Shown piece after piece: positions 22,313 to 33,112 of a DNA stretch of 64,000 bases. The stretch is from Thuidium tamariscinum. Lineage: Eukaryota > Streptophyta > Bryopsida > Hypnales > Thuidiaceae. The DNA is taken from assembly GCA_947034885.2 (NCBI GenBank), contig OZ019759.1:3288501-3352500 (forward strand). Direction: 5' to 3'. The translations under genes and the position numbers were made by a program. Numbering within the stretch: the first letter of the stretch is position 1; every line of letters begins with the position of its first letter. The notes beneath the pieces are model-generated. The model was not told where the DNA came from and did not search any database. It saw only the letters and a list, made by a program, of their open reading frames with translations.

Positions 22313-23239
22313 TATCTTCGAGTCGAAGATAACAATAGTAAGAGTGTAGTCCTTTGAAATTGAATCGTAATTTCAGAATCCAAAAGAATTCTATACTTCA
22401 CTGCTAATATCGCCGTCGACTATCTTCGACTCGAAGATAGCAAGATCTTTCTTCGAATTAATGTTTCAGAGGACTATTATCTTCAATTCGAAGGAACTTA
22501 AGTTAAGTATGTTTGATCTAAAGATTGTGTAATCATACGTCTTCAATTTACACGTAAAGGAAATTGTTTCTTGGTCAAAGTTTTGCATCTGAGTGTTGAG
22601 GACTAAAGGACATGCAAGGCATTTGTCCTTAGGAATAACAGAGATAGAAACCATGTATCTTCGAGTCGAAGATAACACAAACAACTATCGTGAACTGAGT
22701 GACATAACAATTTCCTGTTTTATCTACAGTCATTTGGCAATCAAGTATTTTGGACTACAAGATACTTACAAAACGAGAGGATGTCTTTTTCATCCAGCGT
22801 GCTAGTCAAATTCCGTATAGAGTCACAATGACCGGATGTTGGGTTACACATTATGTCAACTTGTTCTGGGAATTTGGTCTAGTTTGGATTATGTATATTG
22901 ACCTGAACGTAAACAGAATTTTCATTTGATGATCATAGTTGGGAAGAAGGTCATTCTTATCTTCGAGTCGAAGATAGTCATTGGGTATCAGAGAGTTTAG
23001 TAGTACAAAACTTATCGTTTTGAAAGTGGGCAATGATACGTCAGTGTGAAGTTTTTTGTCAATTGGTCTCTTACGATAGCAAGTACATTGATAGGATGGC
23101 TTTATACAGACGTATGTGCTTATAGTAGGATGTACATAGCCTATTACAATCTCAGTCAATTCTTACGTACTTAACGGCTTCTCTGTATATTTCTATTAGA
23201 CATCTTACGAATATATTCCTTATCTTTGAGTCGATGATA
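22313..23239. promoter_or_regulatory. Array of 19-bp palindromes (TATCTTCGA-S-TCGAAGATA)
   Basis: A perfect odd-centred palindrome, TATCTTCGASTCGAAGATA (S = G or C), occurs at 22313-22331, 22421-22439, 22656-22674 and 22958-22976. Degenerate copies lie at 22478-22494 and 23221-23239, and a half-site occurs near 22251-22262. All lie within 0.95 kb immediately upstream of the DUF7869 coding exon. I saw none elsewhere in the window. The spacing is irregular (108, 235 and 302 bp between perfect copies). The pattern suits binding sites for a dimeric DNA-binding protein, perhaps the element's own product or a regulator of the gene. That role is inference. Confidence 0.85.
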
Positions 23240-23263
23240 TGTATGTTTGTTTTCTTTTTGCAG

Positions 23264-26119
23264 AATAGACTATCATGGACCACATGACTTTGTGACTCCA
23301 ATTCCAACACTGCCACTTGATGTTCGTTTGTGTGACGGAACACCTCGTACAAAATGGGTCACGCAGCTTGTCACTCTTCAAGATGTGGACGAAGTGGACG
23401 TTGCAAGGGGAGTCATTCAGAATATTGACCCTAAGCTATGCATTGATCAGAATGGGAAGTGTCTTGGTGATGATCGAGTTGTTGTTCACATTGCAGAGTC
23501 CTTGAATAGGAGTTGTTCTCGGCTGCAAATATGTGGTCTTTGCGTTCTTGGCCCATTAGGAGAGTGTTTCTGCATGATGGTGTTTTTTTGTATGACCATG
23601 ATGAAACGCATAAGTACAATGTAGCCATGAACCCCAAAAAAATTCGAAAGGGAGTTCGAGCGTATGAAACAACTCGTGTCAAAATTGATCCTGAAATCCC
23701 TCCGAAGAAGGAACTTCTCATGACTATGGAATCGATCACAAACGTTTCTACAAGAACCTGTTGCGAGAAGAATTGTGTTCAACCTTTTCCACGTGCACAA
23801 ATTCAAGCAATAAGGACCGATTTGTATGGAGGAAATGACTACAAGGCTCGCAACAAGACCCTTCTGGAGGTGCATAGGCAAATCCATAGAGATGCTAGTG
23901 GCAAAGAGATGATCACCTTAATAGACCGGGAAGTATGTCCTATTGCTTGGTGGATCATTCATGGGATTGCAAAATGTACGTACTATAGGTACAAAGAGAA
24001 AGCTAGAAACGGGATGCAAGCTGATGTGCATGGGAACATGGGAAGCAAGAAGCCTCGTATGCAAACTCTTCAAGCTACTGCCACACTTCGGAAGTTAATT
24101 GAGTTGGATGCTGATAAAATGCCCCATAAGACAAGGACACTCCAGTCTGGGGAGAAAGTCACTGCCATGGTTCTCCCATCCTCGTTTCGTTGGAGTGATC
24201 AATTGCAAACAATCAATGAATCCAATGCTACGTTCAATTTGCCACCAATTTCTTCAAGTGGTTTGAGCAATATTCGTCGTGATTCTTTCCATGAGTTCGC
24301 TGCAAAGGCTCGTGGAGATTCATTTGCTAGATGTGGATTGTGTGACAAATACAATCAACTGAGAAGTGCTTGTGTGGGTGAAGAGGCAAAATCTAAATGG
24401 GAAGAATTGAAGAGAACTCATAATAAAGGGCAATTGGCCCATAGAACACTCTATTATGGGCATCGAGACGAATCCATAAGAACGCCATATTTGGTGTTGT
24501 GCATCATTCACGATAAGATGGATCATTCAAAGACTGCTTCTCCACACTTTTCCCACAAGACTAAAGTGACAGAGTCGTTCATGAAAATGCCTGTTGTAGT
24601 TACAGGTATGATTGCTCATGAGCATGGGGATGTGCGATATGCACACTATGGTTTGGGCATTTATCCAACTGATTCAAATCATACCATAGGGGCGATTACA
24701 AGGTTGTTGCGTGATTTGGAAGGAGCTCCAAAGAATTCATCGCACAAGTTATTTTCAATTGAAGATAATCAGTCCACGTTGACGAAGGCGCTTTTAAATG
24801 GAGTTGAAACTTGTTTGGACTCTCTTCTTCCACCTCCAAATGAACCTCTTCCAGCTAAACCTCTTCCCCCTGTTCTAATGTTACAACTGGACAATTGTTC
24901 AGGGGACAACAAGAATCGTTATGTTTTTGGTTTTTGCTCTTTGCTTGTGTGCAAAGGCATTTTTCGTGAAGTATACATCAACTTTCTCATTGTGGGACAC
25001 ACTCATGAAGACATTGATGCTCTCTTCGGTCGATGGAGCTCAAGATTAAAGACAAATAACTATCCAACACTTCCGAGGCTTATGAAGTCCTTCATGGATA
25101 CTGAAGAGCACCCTGTGATTCCTCATCTCATTGAAGAAGTTCCTGACTTCAAGGCGTTCGTACATGGATACCTCGGCACGGGTGGGGACTTCCTAGAGGG
25201 TCATTCCAGATCTCAACAATTCAAGTTCTTCAAGGATTGTAATGGATGGCCTTTGATGGAATATAAACATTTGTGTACGGATGATAAGTGGTTGCCTGAG
25301 GATGGCAAGGGGATTAGATTATGGTCTGAGACTGCAGACGGACTTTCTAAAGTACCAACAGGAAGTCCTCCACCTTTAATTCCTAAACCAATGAAGGCCC
25401 TTCTAGACATAAAGAAGGGTTTGAATGGTTTTGTTGAGTATTGGAAAAAAATGGCAAATGACGATTATACAGGAGAGTTCAGGCGAAAGAATGGCGCCTT
25501 GGAAGATTATTGGAAAGGCGTTCGAGTGGCTTTGGATGCACCTCTTCAAGTGTGTGAGTCATTACTTGATGGATTTTGGCCGGCCTCCAGGATTGCCCTT
25601 GACGAAACAAATCGCATGCAAAGAGATGGCACATTGCATAAAGAAGATGCAGAAGATGCGCCGTTCGTTGGACGTAGGCGTAATCGACCGCGTCCTTCAT
25701 TCTGTGTTAATATCGATATGCACAAGGGTTCTTTCATTGCAGTGCGCCCCGCTGATGGTGATCCTAAACCATTTTGGCTGGCCAGGGCCATCACCGCTCC
25801 AAGTCCAGATCCAGGGCATATGCATATGATCAGAATTCAGTACTGGACACCTACCTCAAATCGGCACATTAATATGGATACCTATGAAGGATGGGATATG
25901 AAACAAGGGAATGTGTGGCGTGAGGACACTGCGATCAAGCCAACATAGTCAAGTACGGGTTGTATCCTAACAGCTTGGAAGCCTCGTTTTCGAGAAAATA
26001 CTAAGAAACCAAAAATGTCAATTCCAAATTTACAAATTGGCATTATTAAGGCATCATTGGCAGCCTTTACAATGAATGATCGCAATGATGAAGATGATGA
26101 GTCAATGGAGGAGGAATGA
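23264..26119 (+). pseudogene. DUF7869-type gene, probably a transposon-derived protein
   Basis: The exon opens after a pyrimidine-rich TTTTTGCAG acceptor (23263). The first frame (IDYHGPHDFVTP) continues to about 23560, where the reading frame must shift to enter the main frame (VFLHDGVFLYDHDETHKY). A T7 run at 23583-23589 is a likely slip site, although the exact point is unclear. The main frame runs to TAG 25946-25948. In-phase sequence continues with ILTAWKPR and an acidic tail to TGA 26117-26119, so that TAG is probably a nonsense change. Landmarks are a Cys block TCCEKNCVQ, CGLCDKYNQLR (about 24330), and the DUF7869 core QLDNCSGDNKNRYV (about 24885-24925) with VGHTHEDIDALFGRWS (about 24990-25035). 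A C-terminal FIAVRP...FWLARA segment follows. The core has the D/N-rich layout of RNase H-fold transposases. Function is unproven, and upstream exons may be missing. Confidence 0.7.
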
Positions 26120-26749
26120 ATATTTCATAGTTCGAATAGTAGATTGTAGTTGTTGTATTTCAAGTACTAGATAGTGTTCTCATTGTAGTTGGAAGTACTG
26201 AAAATGATATTTACAATGAATATTTTATAGTTGTAGTAGTACATTTCAATTGTTGTATTTCAATTACTAGATTGCTTTTCTTAATTGCGTATGACAATGA
26301 TATTTGTATGTTTATGTAGTACAGTAAATGGATATGCCATTCATCACAATATTGTGAGTATGTAGTGAATATGGATTTCTATTAATAGTAAATTTATATT
26401 TTTTACAATTGTATCTCAAAAAATTGTGCGTACAAAATATTTTCTTGCATAAAAGAGTTGGTGACCTTTAAAAATATTCATTTAAAAAAATTTATTCTAA
26501 TTTACGAAATGATTTGAGTATTTTCTTTACTTATAAAACAATTGAAAGAAAAAATTGGATATTCGTAGTAGGTATTTGAAATTTGTTTCAATAAAATAAT
26601 AATAACTAAGTATAGTTTTTGGCATTTTCCAGTCTCAAATTAATGAGAAGTCTCAATTTAATGAAATCTTTTTTTGCCTTAAAATAGAAAGTCATTAAAA
26701 TGAGACCATAATTTGTCTCATTTTAATGAATAAGGCCTTTTTTGCTTAC
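26120..26749. other. AT-rich 3' flank of the DUF7869 gene
   Basis: No gene is present. About four GTAC tetramers lie in the first 200 bp (26160-26330), again as AGTAC. A repeated phrase, 'ttgtatttcaa(g/t)tactagat', occurs at about 26155 and 26255. Confidence 0.5.
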
Positions 26750-29039
26750 GAGTGTTGTGTGTTTTGTGCACGTTATGGAAGTGCATGTATAATTGAGTGA
26801 AAGAGTGATGAATCAAAGATCAGTTCTGGATTGAGTTTAGGATTGGTACCGACCCCACCGACAGAGAGAGGATCGGACGAAGAGATGGTGAGCTCTTCCC
26901 ATCCAAGAAAGGCGGCTGTGACCGCCAAGTTGATATCCCCGGTCATCCCTTCTGATCCACAACATCGGAAGGAGTTAGAGGATGACTTGGTATTTTTAGA
27001 TTGCGAGGGACTTATCCACCGCCCCTGGAGTGTGAAAAGTAAGAAAATGATTTAGGAGCTACTCACGGGAGTTTCGAATTAGTATCAGTTGATGGTGAGA
27101 GGAAGATCTGTCACTTAGACGGCGGAGATATGGGTGGAAGTTTACGATTTTGAGAAAACTGGATTAGGGTTGGCTACCCGTAACGATAAGTATGCGATAG
27201 GGAAGTTCCGGAATTCGGCAAATCCGAAGGATGGATATGCCATCACGGATTGCAAGAACGCCCGACATAAGAGGATGCTAGAATTCCCGATTCCCATCCT
27301 CTACCTGGAAAAGCCTACCCGGATTAACGTCATAATGGCAAACACCATCTTCAAGTGTTTCGAAAAACGGATCGTCAGTTGGTCCATATTCATCTCCCAG
27401 CTAGTTTCCAAGTTAGCTGACCATGTTCAGAGGGTTAAGTATAGTACTATCAATACATACTTGTTTCATCTATATCAGCAGAAGGATGTGCTGAACGCAT
27501 CACAATTATTGGCGTACAAGACCAGACTTCAAATACTAAAGTACAATCTCACCGCCGAGTTGGAGACGGAACGGGAGGAGGTGGATCACAATCCGGAAGC
27601 TATGGAGGAGGAACACCGCGACCAAGAGGGTGTGGACGTTCCAGATCGAAAGATGGATTGACGGAAGATCACTACTCCAGATAGGAGAGGAGTATTGGCG
27701 AATGATTGACCCAAATCGTCGTAAAAAAGGCCAAAGAAGATGGACCACTTTGACCTAGTCACCAAGCACCTCATCCTGGGTCATGCGGAGTTCCGCAACC
27801 TTGAAGGACTACTCCAATAGATTGCTGCAAAGTTGGGTAGAATCAAGCCGATGACAGTGTTGGAGGCCTTGGACCACATTCCAAACCCAAAAGTGTTGCA
27901 ACGGAAGGATGATGAGATCCGAAAGTGGACGGAAGAGTTCCGAATCTAAGAGGAATGGATCCGGAAGGAGGAGGAGTTGATCTGGGAAGTAGAGGTGGAT
28001 CACAAGAAGGTGGAGATGGAACGAGATGGACTCCAAAACCAAGTCCACTGGATAGAGAGCGAGCTGAGCATCGCCAAGGGGAAGGTAAGTGAGGCTATTG
28101 CGATGGTCTACACCTTGAAAGAGCTCGTTACTCAACCAACTGAGATAGTGGTAAGAGCCCAACTCTTCACCTCACATTTGATTCAAGAGGGGCACATAAC
28201 GGGGACCAAGCTCCTTACCATCTCGGTGGACTACCAAGCAAAGATGGAGGCAGTGCTAAAGGAGATGAAGGCCTTGATAGGGAATTTGAATTTAGAAATG
28301 GGTGTAGACCTTTTGGATTTGATGAACCTACCGGTCTTCACAGACCTCAGTCCAAACCAACATGCAAGGCTGTCAACAAATAGAGGACTACTAGGGACCA
28401 CGCTGGTGTTGAAGAAGCTATCCGACCTCGAATCGAATTGCACGGGAGCCGGACCATCCACAGTATAGTTCGTTCCGCCTGTCATGACACCAACACCGAT
28501 CCAAATCAATTTGGAGATCTAGATGAAGGCACTTCAAAATCCAGCCAAGGAGAATCCGGAATGCTTCGCCCACATGATGGAAGCTGCTCCAGCACCTCAT
28601 AACACCCCGGTGGTTATACACAAACTGGATGATTCCGACAAGGAGGAGGAGCGTGGGGTGATCATCTACGACAAGGAACTAGGACAAGGGGAATTCAAGG
28701 GAGAGATCGAGGAGTCGGATGAAGATAAAGCCAATTCAGAAGAGACCACGGAAGAGGACGAGAGTGCGACTCCACCCGCTCCGCCCAAGCCGGCGCTGAA
28801 GAGACAAACCCAATCCGCGACCAAGAACACTCCTCCCACCAAGTCAGCAGCTCGGAGGCTCTTAGTTCCAACGGGGGTGACTTCATCGAAGAGGCCCCGC
28901 AAGTAGAATAGTGTAGTTAGAATTTGAATTTTGAACAGGTGTTTCCAGAATGGATTTCCCGCATGTGGATCCCGATCCGGAATTCTAGGAACAACTGGCC
29001 AGGACCTTTCCAGATATCCCGGTTGGGCTCTGATTGGTA
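26750..29039 (+). mobile_element. Gag-only element, copy C (3' end lost at the CACTA terminus)
   Basis: Copy C matches copy B from just downstream of B's predicted transcription start (about 30980) through the gene and about 130 bp of 3' tail. It then stops at 'GATTGGTA', where the CACTA terminus starts at 29040. Copy B continues 'GATTGGTTGTTTC'. Copy C is the most diverged of the three. It lacks the promoter segment seen in B. Confidence 0.75.
26885..28906 (+). pseudogene. Gag-like protein, copy C, many stops
   Basis: The frame starts at ATG 26885 and ends at TAG 28904-28906 (RPRK). It matches copy B with landmarks SPVIPSDPQHRKELEDDLVF, DFEKTGLGLA and ANTIFKCFEKRIVSWS. Stops at 27053, 27080 and 27116 replace CAG, CAG and TGG of copy B; 27947 (TAA) replaces CAG; 28520 (TAG) replaces CGG. 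Additional stops lie at 27659 and 28466. A few small indels are likely in the linker near 27660-27780. It cannot make a full protein. Confidence 0.75.
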
Positions 29040-29640
29040 CACTAGAAGAAAAAACTGTTGATCACAACACTTCTGTAACGGGAAAACCACGTTCCCAAAA
29101 ATGCCTTGCGAAAACGGAATACGTCAGGTAGATTTTGTTGAGAGTCACGTTTAGAATATGGAAAATGCGACATCTTCTCTATATGGATGAGCTTGTTCAT
29201 TATGGTGTTGAGCGTGTTCGTGGTAACATATCATGTTAGCCAAATAGTTTGCCACATGTAGCTTGAAATGATGGTTTTCACAATCTGAATTTTGTTCTGC
29301 GAGTGCAACACGTGTCCTGCCATGTCTGACTTCTGACAATATTTATGGAAATGCCGTTCTATATATTGACATGTGTGCTACTGTTCAGCTGTCTTGATGC
29401 TTCTGGGAACGTGTATTTTTGCAGTTGAATGTGTTGTAACGTGTTTGACTTCTAAACTCCGCGTTTGAAGGAACGTCTCAAAAAACGGAAGTACTTCAGA
29501 CGGCGTTGCAGTGAATATACATTCTTGACATGCATGTTCAACTGAACGTGTTCTTTGAATGATGAACATAGGTTCCGACGAAGTCATGCTTGTCTATGTC
29601 AACAATTGCGTGTTTCATTGAACATGATTATTTCCAATGT
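29040..29640 (+). repeat. CACTA left terminus and subterminal motif region
   Basis: After the terminus, short copies of AACGTGTT-like words recur in both orientations: near 29090 (CACGTTCC), 29144 (CACGTTTA), 29211 (GCGTGTTC), 29304 (ACACGTGT), 29407 (AACGTGTA), 29437 (AACGTGTTT), 29543 (AACGTGTTC) and 29605 (GCGTGTTT). In En/Spm, clustered subterminal 12-bp motifs are bound by TNPA and are needed for excision. The motif here is not the maize one, and its role is inferred from position. Confidence 0.55.
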
Positions 29641-29941
29641 CGCTACATAGACATTGGTAGTATTCCATGGAGAACATGCATTGAACTAGAGTACACAATC
29701 AGCAATAGGTCAATGGGCAGTGAAGCTGCATGTTACAAATATTCCAACAAAATAAATAATGCATTGAAGTGAATGAAGTCATACATTCACTGCAGTGACT
29801 ACCAAATTCCCTAGGTCCTGCTTCTCAAACACAAAAAGAAACATTCTCATAGAGATAGTCTACAATTAATGAAACTCCCCCATTATTTAAGAAGCGAAGT
29901 AATTGAACTATACATTGCCATATATAAGTTGAGAGAATTAC

Positions 29942-29963
29942 ATATATATATATATATATATAT
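29942..29963. repeat. (AT)n microsatellite
   Basis: About eleven AT units occur in a row. This is a simple repeat with no further signal. Confidence 0.9.
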
Positions 29964-30160
29964 GCATTTGCGTAATTGATGTCAAAGAACTTGTAGAGTT
30001 CTGAAGTCTCAACAAGAAATTCCTATATTATTTCCATAAACACCAAATTGTGGACACATTCTGTTCAGAAGAATTCTCAGACTCTTCAGATAGTGAGGGC
30101 TTATGGTTCTGTAGTTCTCAGAGTTCTCGGTCAAAGCTAGGACCTCTGAAATGGAGACAA

Positions 30161-30486
30161 TTAGGCTTCATAATTCCCAACACGATCCTCACAAGAGGAA
30201 AACATTAAACCTACCTGGTCACCCTTGTTGTCACAATAGTACTCCAACATCAGCTGATTGTTATGATGCACTGTAGAGAAAGCTGAGTGCCGGTGTAGAT
30301 TTAATAGGCGCCTTGCAGCGACCTCTGGTCCGCCCACTTGCTTGTTGCCGTCCTTCAAGATGCCCAAGTACAGCTTGCCATAGCCTCCTTGCCCAATTCG
30401 CTTGTAATCATTGGAGTTCTCCGGTGCATGGACAAGGTCCTCGACCATAAAGTCCTTCACTTCTGTCCACTTGCAATGTTCGGTTC
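30161..30486 (-). pseudogene. Protein-kinase fragment (ATP-binding loop), probably captured
   Basis: On the minus strand an open segment reads KWTEVKDFMVEDL, then the glycine-rich loop IGQGGYGKLYLGIL and KDGNKQVGG. This is how the kinase domain of a plant receptor-like kinase begins. The usual VAVK is replaced by VAAR, so the catalytic Lys is not evident. No aC Glu, HRD or DFG motif follows. The fragment lies between the CACTA terminus and nested copy B, so it looks like host sequence captured by the CACTA element. Low-complexity match to another nucleotide-binding protein is less likely. Confidence 0.5.
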
Positions 30487-30932
30487 TTGTTGGCTCGACT
30501 GAGTGGGAGTTACACTAGCGGTGCCTGTCGCAGTCCGGAAATATCATGTAAGTAAAATAGGAAGATAGTATATAGAGTAGCTCAATTTTTCAAAATTTTA
30601 GGGTTAGATATGGGAAAAAGAAGACAATTAGGGTCTTTTCCCCTTGAGATCTGTCTGAACCGGATTGAGCAAGGAAGATTTCCGGACTATGGGTGTAAGT
30701 TTCCGGATCCGGATTTCTCAGTATCCGGAACGGAACTTTCCGGAAGACGGAACTTGCTAAGGGCGGATCCGATATTGTCAAAGATGGATCCGGTTTGCTT
30801 AGAGACGGATCCGAATCAGTTCCGGATGGTCGGCACCTATGGGTCTACGCTGCCGACCTACGGAAACTAGCGTAACGGCCGGGGAACGTCGCGCCGTTCC
30901 GAGGGGAACTGGGAACGCAGGGTACCGACTGG

Positions 30933-30940
30933 TATATAAA
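30933..30940 (+). promoter_or_regulatory. TATA box of copy B
   Basis: TATATAAA is followed by a C/T-rich stretch (CCCCTCCTCTCTACTTC), which suits a transcription start about 30 bp downstream. The gene's ATG is at 31115. Copy C aligns only from about this start point onward, as would fit copying from an RNA. Confidence 0.6.
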
Positions 30941-31114
30941 CCCCTCCTCTCTACTTCATTTTTCCTTTTCGATTTGGCAAATCGAGGTACGGCTTGTGTG
31001 CAAGTTTTGGAGCGCGTATAGAGAGAGAAAGAGTGGTGAGCAGTAGAAATCGGTTCCGGGTTTAGTTCAGGGTCGGTGCCGACCGCACCGACAAGTTCCG
31101 ACTCGGGCGGAGAG

Positions 31115-33112
31115 ATGGCGAGTTCCTCCAATCCGAAGCGGGCGGTAGTGACGGCCAAGGCAATTTCGCCAGTCATCCCTTCCGATCCGCAGCATCGGAA
31201 GGAGTTAGAGGATGATTTAGTCTTCCTAGGGTGTCATGGATTGATCCGGCGCCTGTGGAGTGTGAAGAGTGATGAGATGGTGCAGGAAATCCTCTCGGGA
31301 GTTCCGAATCAGTACCAACTCACAGTGAGGGGTAGACCGAGTGCCTGGTTGCCAGATATCTGGGCGGATGTATACGATTTTGATAAAACCGGATTAGGTC
31401 TAGCTCCCCGGACGGACAAGTTCGGTGTTAACAAGTTCCGGAATCCGCCCCACCCTAAGGACGGATACTCAGTTCCGGATTGCACCAACGACCGGCATAG
31501 ACGGATGTTGGAATTCTTGATTCCCATCCTCTATCCAGAAAAGCCTACCCGTGTCACCGTGACGGTAGCAAACACCATCTTCGGGTGTTTTGAGAAACGG
31601 ATAGTCAACTGGAGTCTAGTCCTCCAGTGGGTAGTTAATCGGCTAGCCGAGCATGTGGGACGGGAGAAGACCAGCACCATCAGCGCCTATCTCTTCCACC
31701 TGTACCACCACAATGATGTGTTGAGTGGCCCGGAACTCCTCCGCTATGAGACGGGAGAGTAGATCCTCAAGTACGGCTTGACGGATGAGTTGGAGAAGGA
31801 GCCGGAGGACCCAGAGGACGAGCGGATGGACGAGGACCCGGAAGAGCAGAAGCCGGCCAGCCAGCCGGAACGGAAACCGGAACGGAAGAAGTCCACGACG
31901 CCGGATAAGAGGGGACATCCAGTCCCGGATCCGCCCGGATCAACCCTGGGGAAGAAGAAGCGGAACCACTTCGACACCATCATCCGTCACGCCATGATGG
32001 TGCACGCGGACAGCAACCAGAGTGAGGCGATACTCGAGCAGGTCGTCACCAAGCTGGGCGCGGTGAAGATCGAGGATATTCCGGAAATCCTCGACCGTCT
32101 TCCGACTCAAGAGGTGTTGCGGAAGAAGGACGAGGAGATCCGGAAGTCGAAGGACGAGGCCCGGAACCAGACGGATCGAACCCGGCAAGCGGAAGATCTG
32201 GCCCGGGTAGCTGAAGAGGGACGACGGAAGGCGGAAGAGGAGCGGAATGGGCTCCAGAGCACAGTGACGTATTTGGAGAGTGATCTGAGTGTCGCCAACG
32301 GGAAGATCGTGGAGGCCACCTCCTTGGTTCGGAACCTGCAGGAGTTGGTGGCCCAGCCGGCGGATACAGTGATGAGGGTGAAACTGTTTTCCGCCCGGCT
32401 GATGACGGAAGGGCACGTCACCGGATCGAAAGTCATCACCATCTTGGTGGATTACCAGGCCAAGATGAAAGGGGTACTGAAGGAGATGAGAGCCTTAATT
32501 GGGGCTCTCAATCCGGAGTTGGGGGAAGGATTGTCGAACTTGCTCAACCAGCAAGTTTTTACGGACTTCAGCCCCGGTGCGCAAGGATGGATGTCGACGG
32601 ATCGGAAGCTACTCGGAAACTCGCCGGTCGTGAAGAACCTCGGCGAGCTCGAATCGGATCCGAATATGGCCGAACCGTCCAACACACCTACGGAACCGCA
32701 AGAGAAGAGGGCATCACCACGGCTCGACCTGGAGATCCGGATGAAGGCCCTAGCGAATCCGGCCAGGGAGAATCCGGAGAAGTTCGCCCACATGAACGAA
32801 CCAGACAGGGTTCCGGGCAAGGATCCGCGTAGCAAGACAGTCATCTTGGATGACTCGGACAGGGAAGATAATCCGCCCCTCACCATCCGTGATGAAGTTA
32901 GGGAGCAGGGCGGATTTCAGGAAGTGGAGCATTCAAAAAGCTCCGAGGCGGATTCGGAGGAGACCTCGACGGAAGACAGCGGAACCCCACCGGTTCCGAT
33001 TCAGAAGAGGCAGACCCGATCCGCCACCAAGAAGGCTCCCCCCCCCAAGGCAGCAACGCGGAGAAGTTCAGTTCCGCCCGTGGGCACGACATCGAAGCGG
33101 GCGCGTAAGTAG
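31115..33112 (+). pseudogene. Gag-like coiled-coil protein, copy B, single TAG
   Basis: One frame of about 665 codons starts at MASSSNPKRAVVTAKAISPV and ends SKRARK-TAG. The N-terminal globular part contains DDLVFLGCHGLIRRLWSV, DFDKTGLGLAPRTDKF and ANTIFGCFEKRIVNWS. A Pro/Glu/Lys-rich linker (about 31790-31930) follows, then a long coiled coil (about 32000-32290), a helical segment and an acidic/basic tail. The only break is TAG 31760-31762 (GE-stop-ILKYG). Copy C reads CAA at this site (LQILKY), so this is CAG/CAA to TAG. The layout fits a capsid-like or structural protein, but I recognise no named Gag domain, zinc knuckle or protease. Confidence 0.7.
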
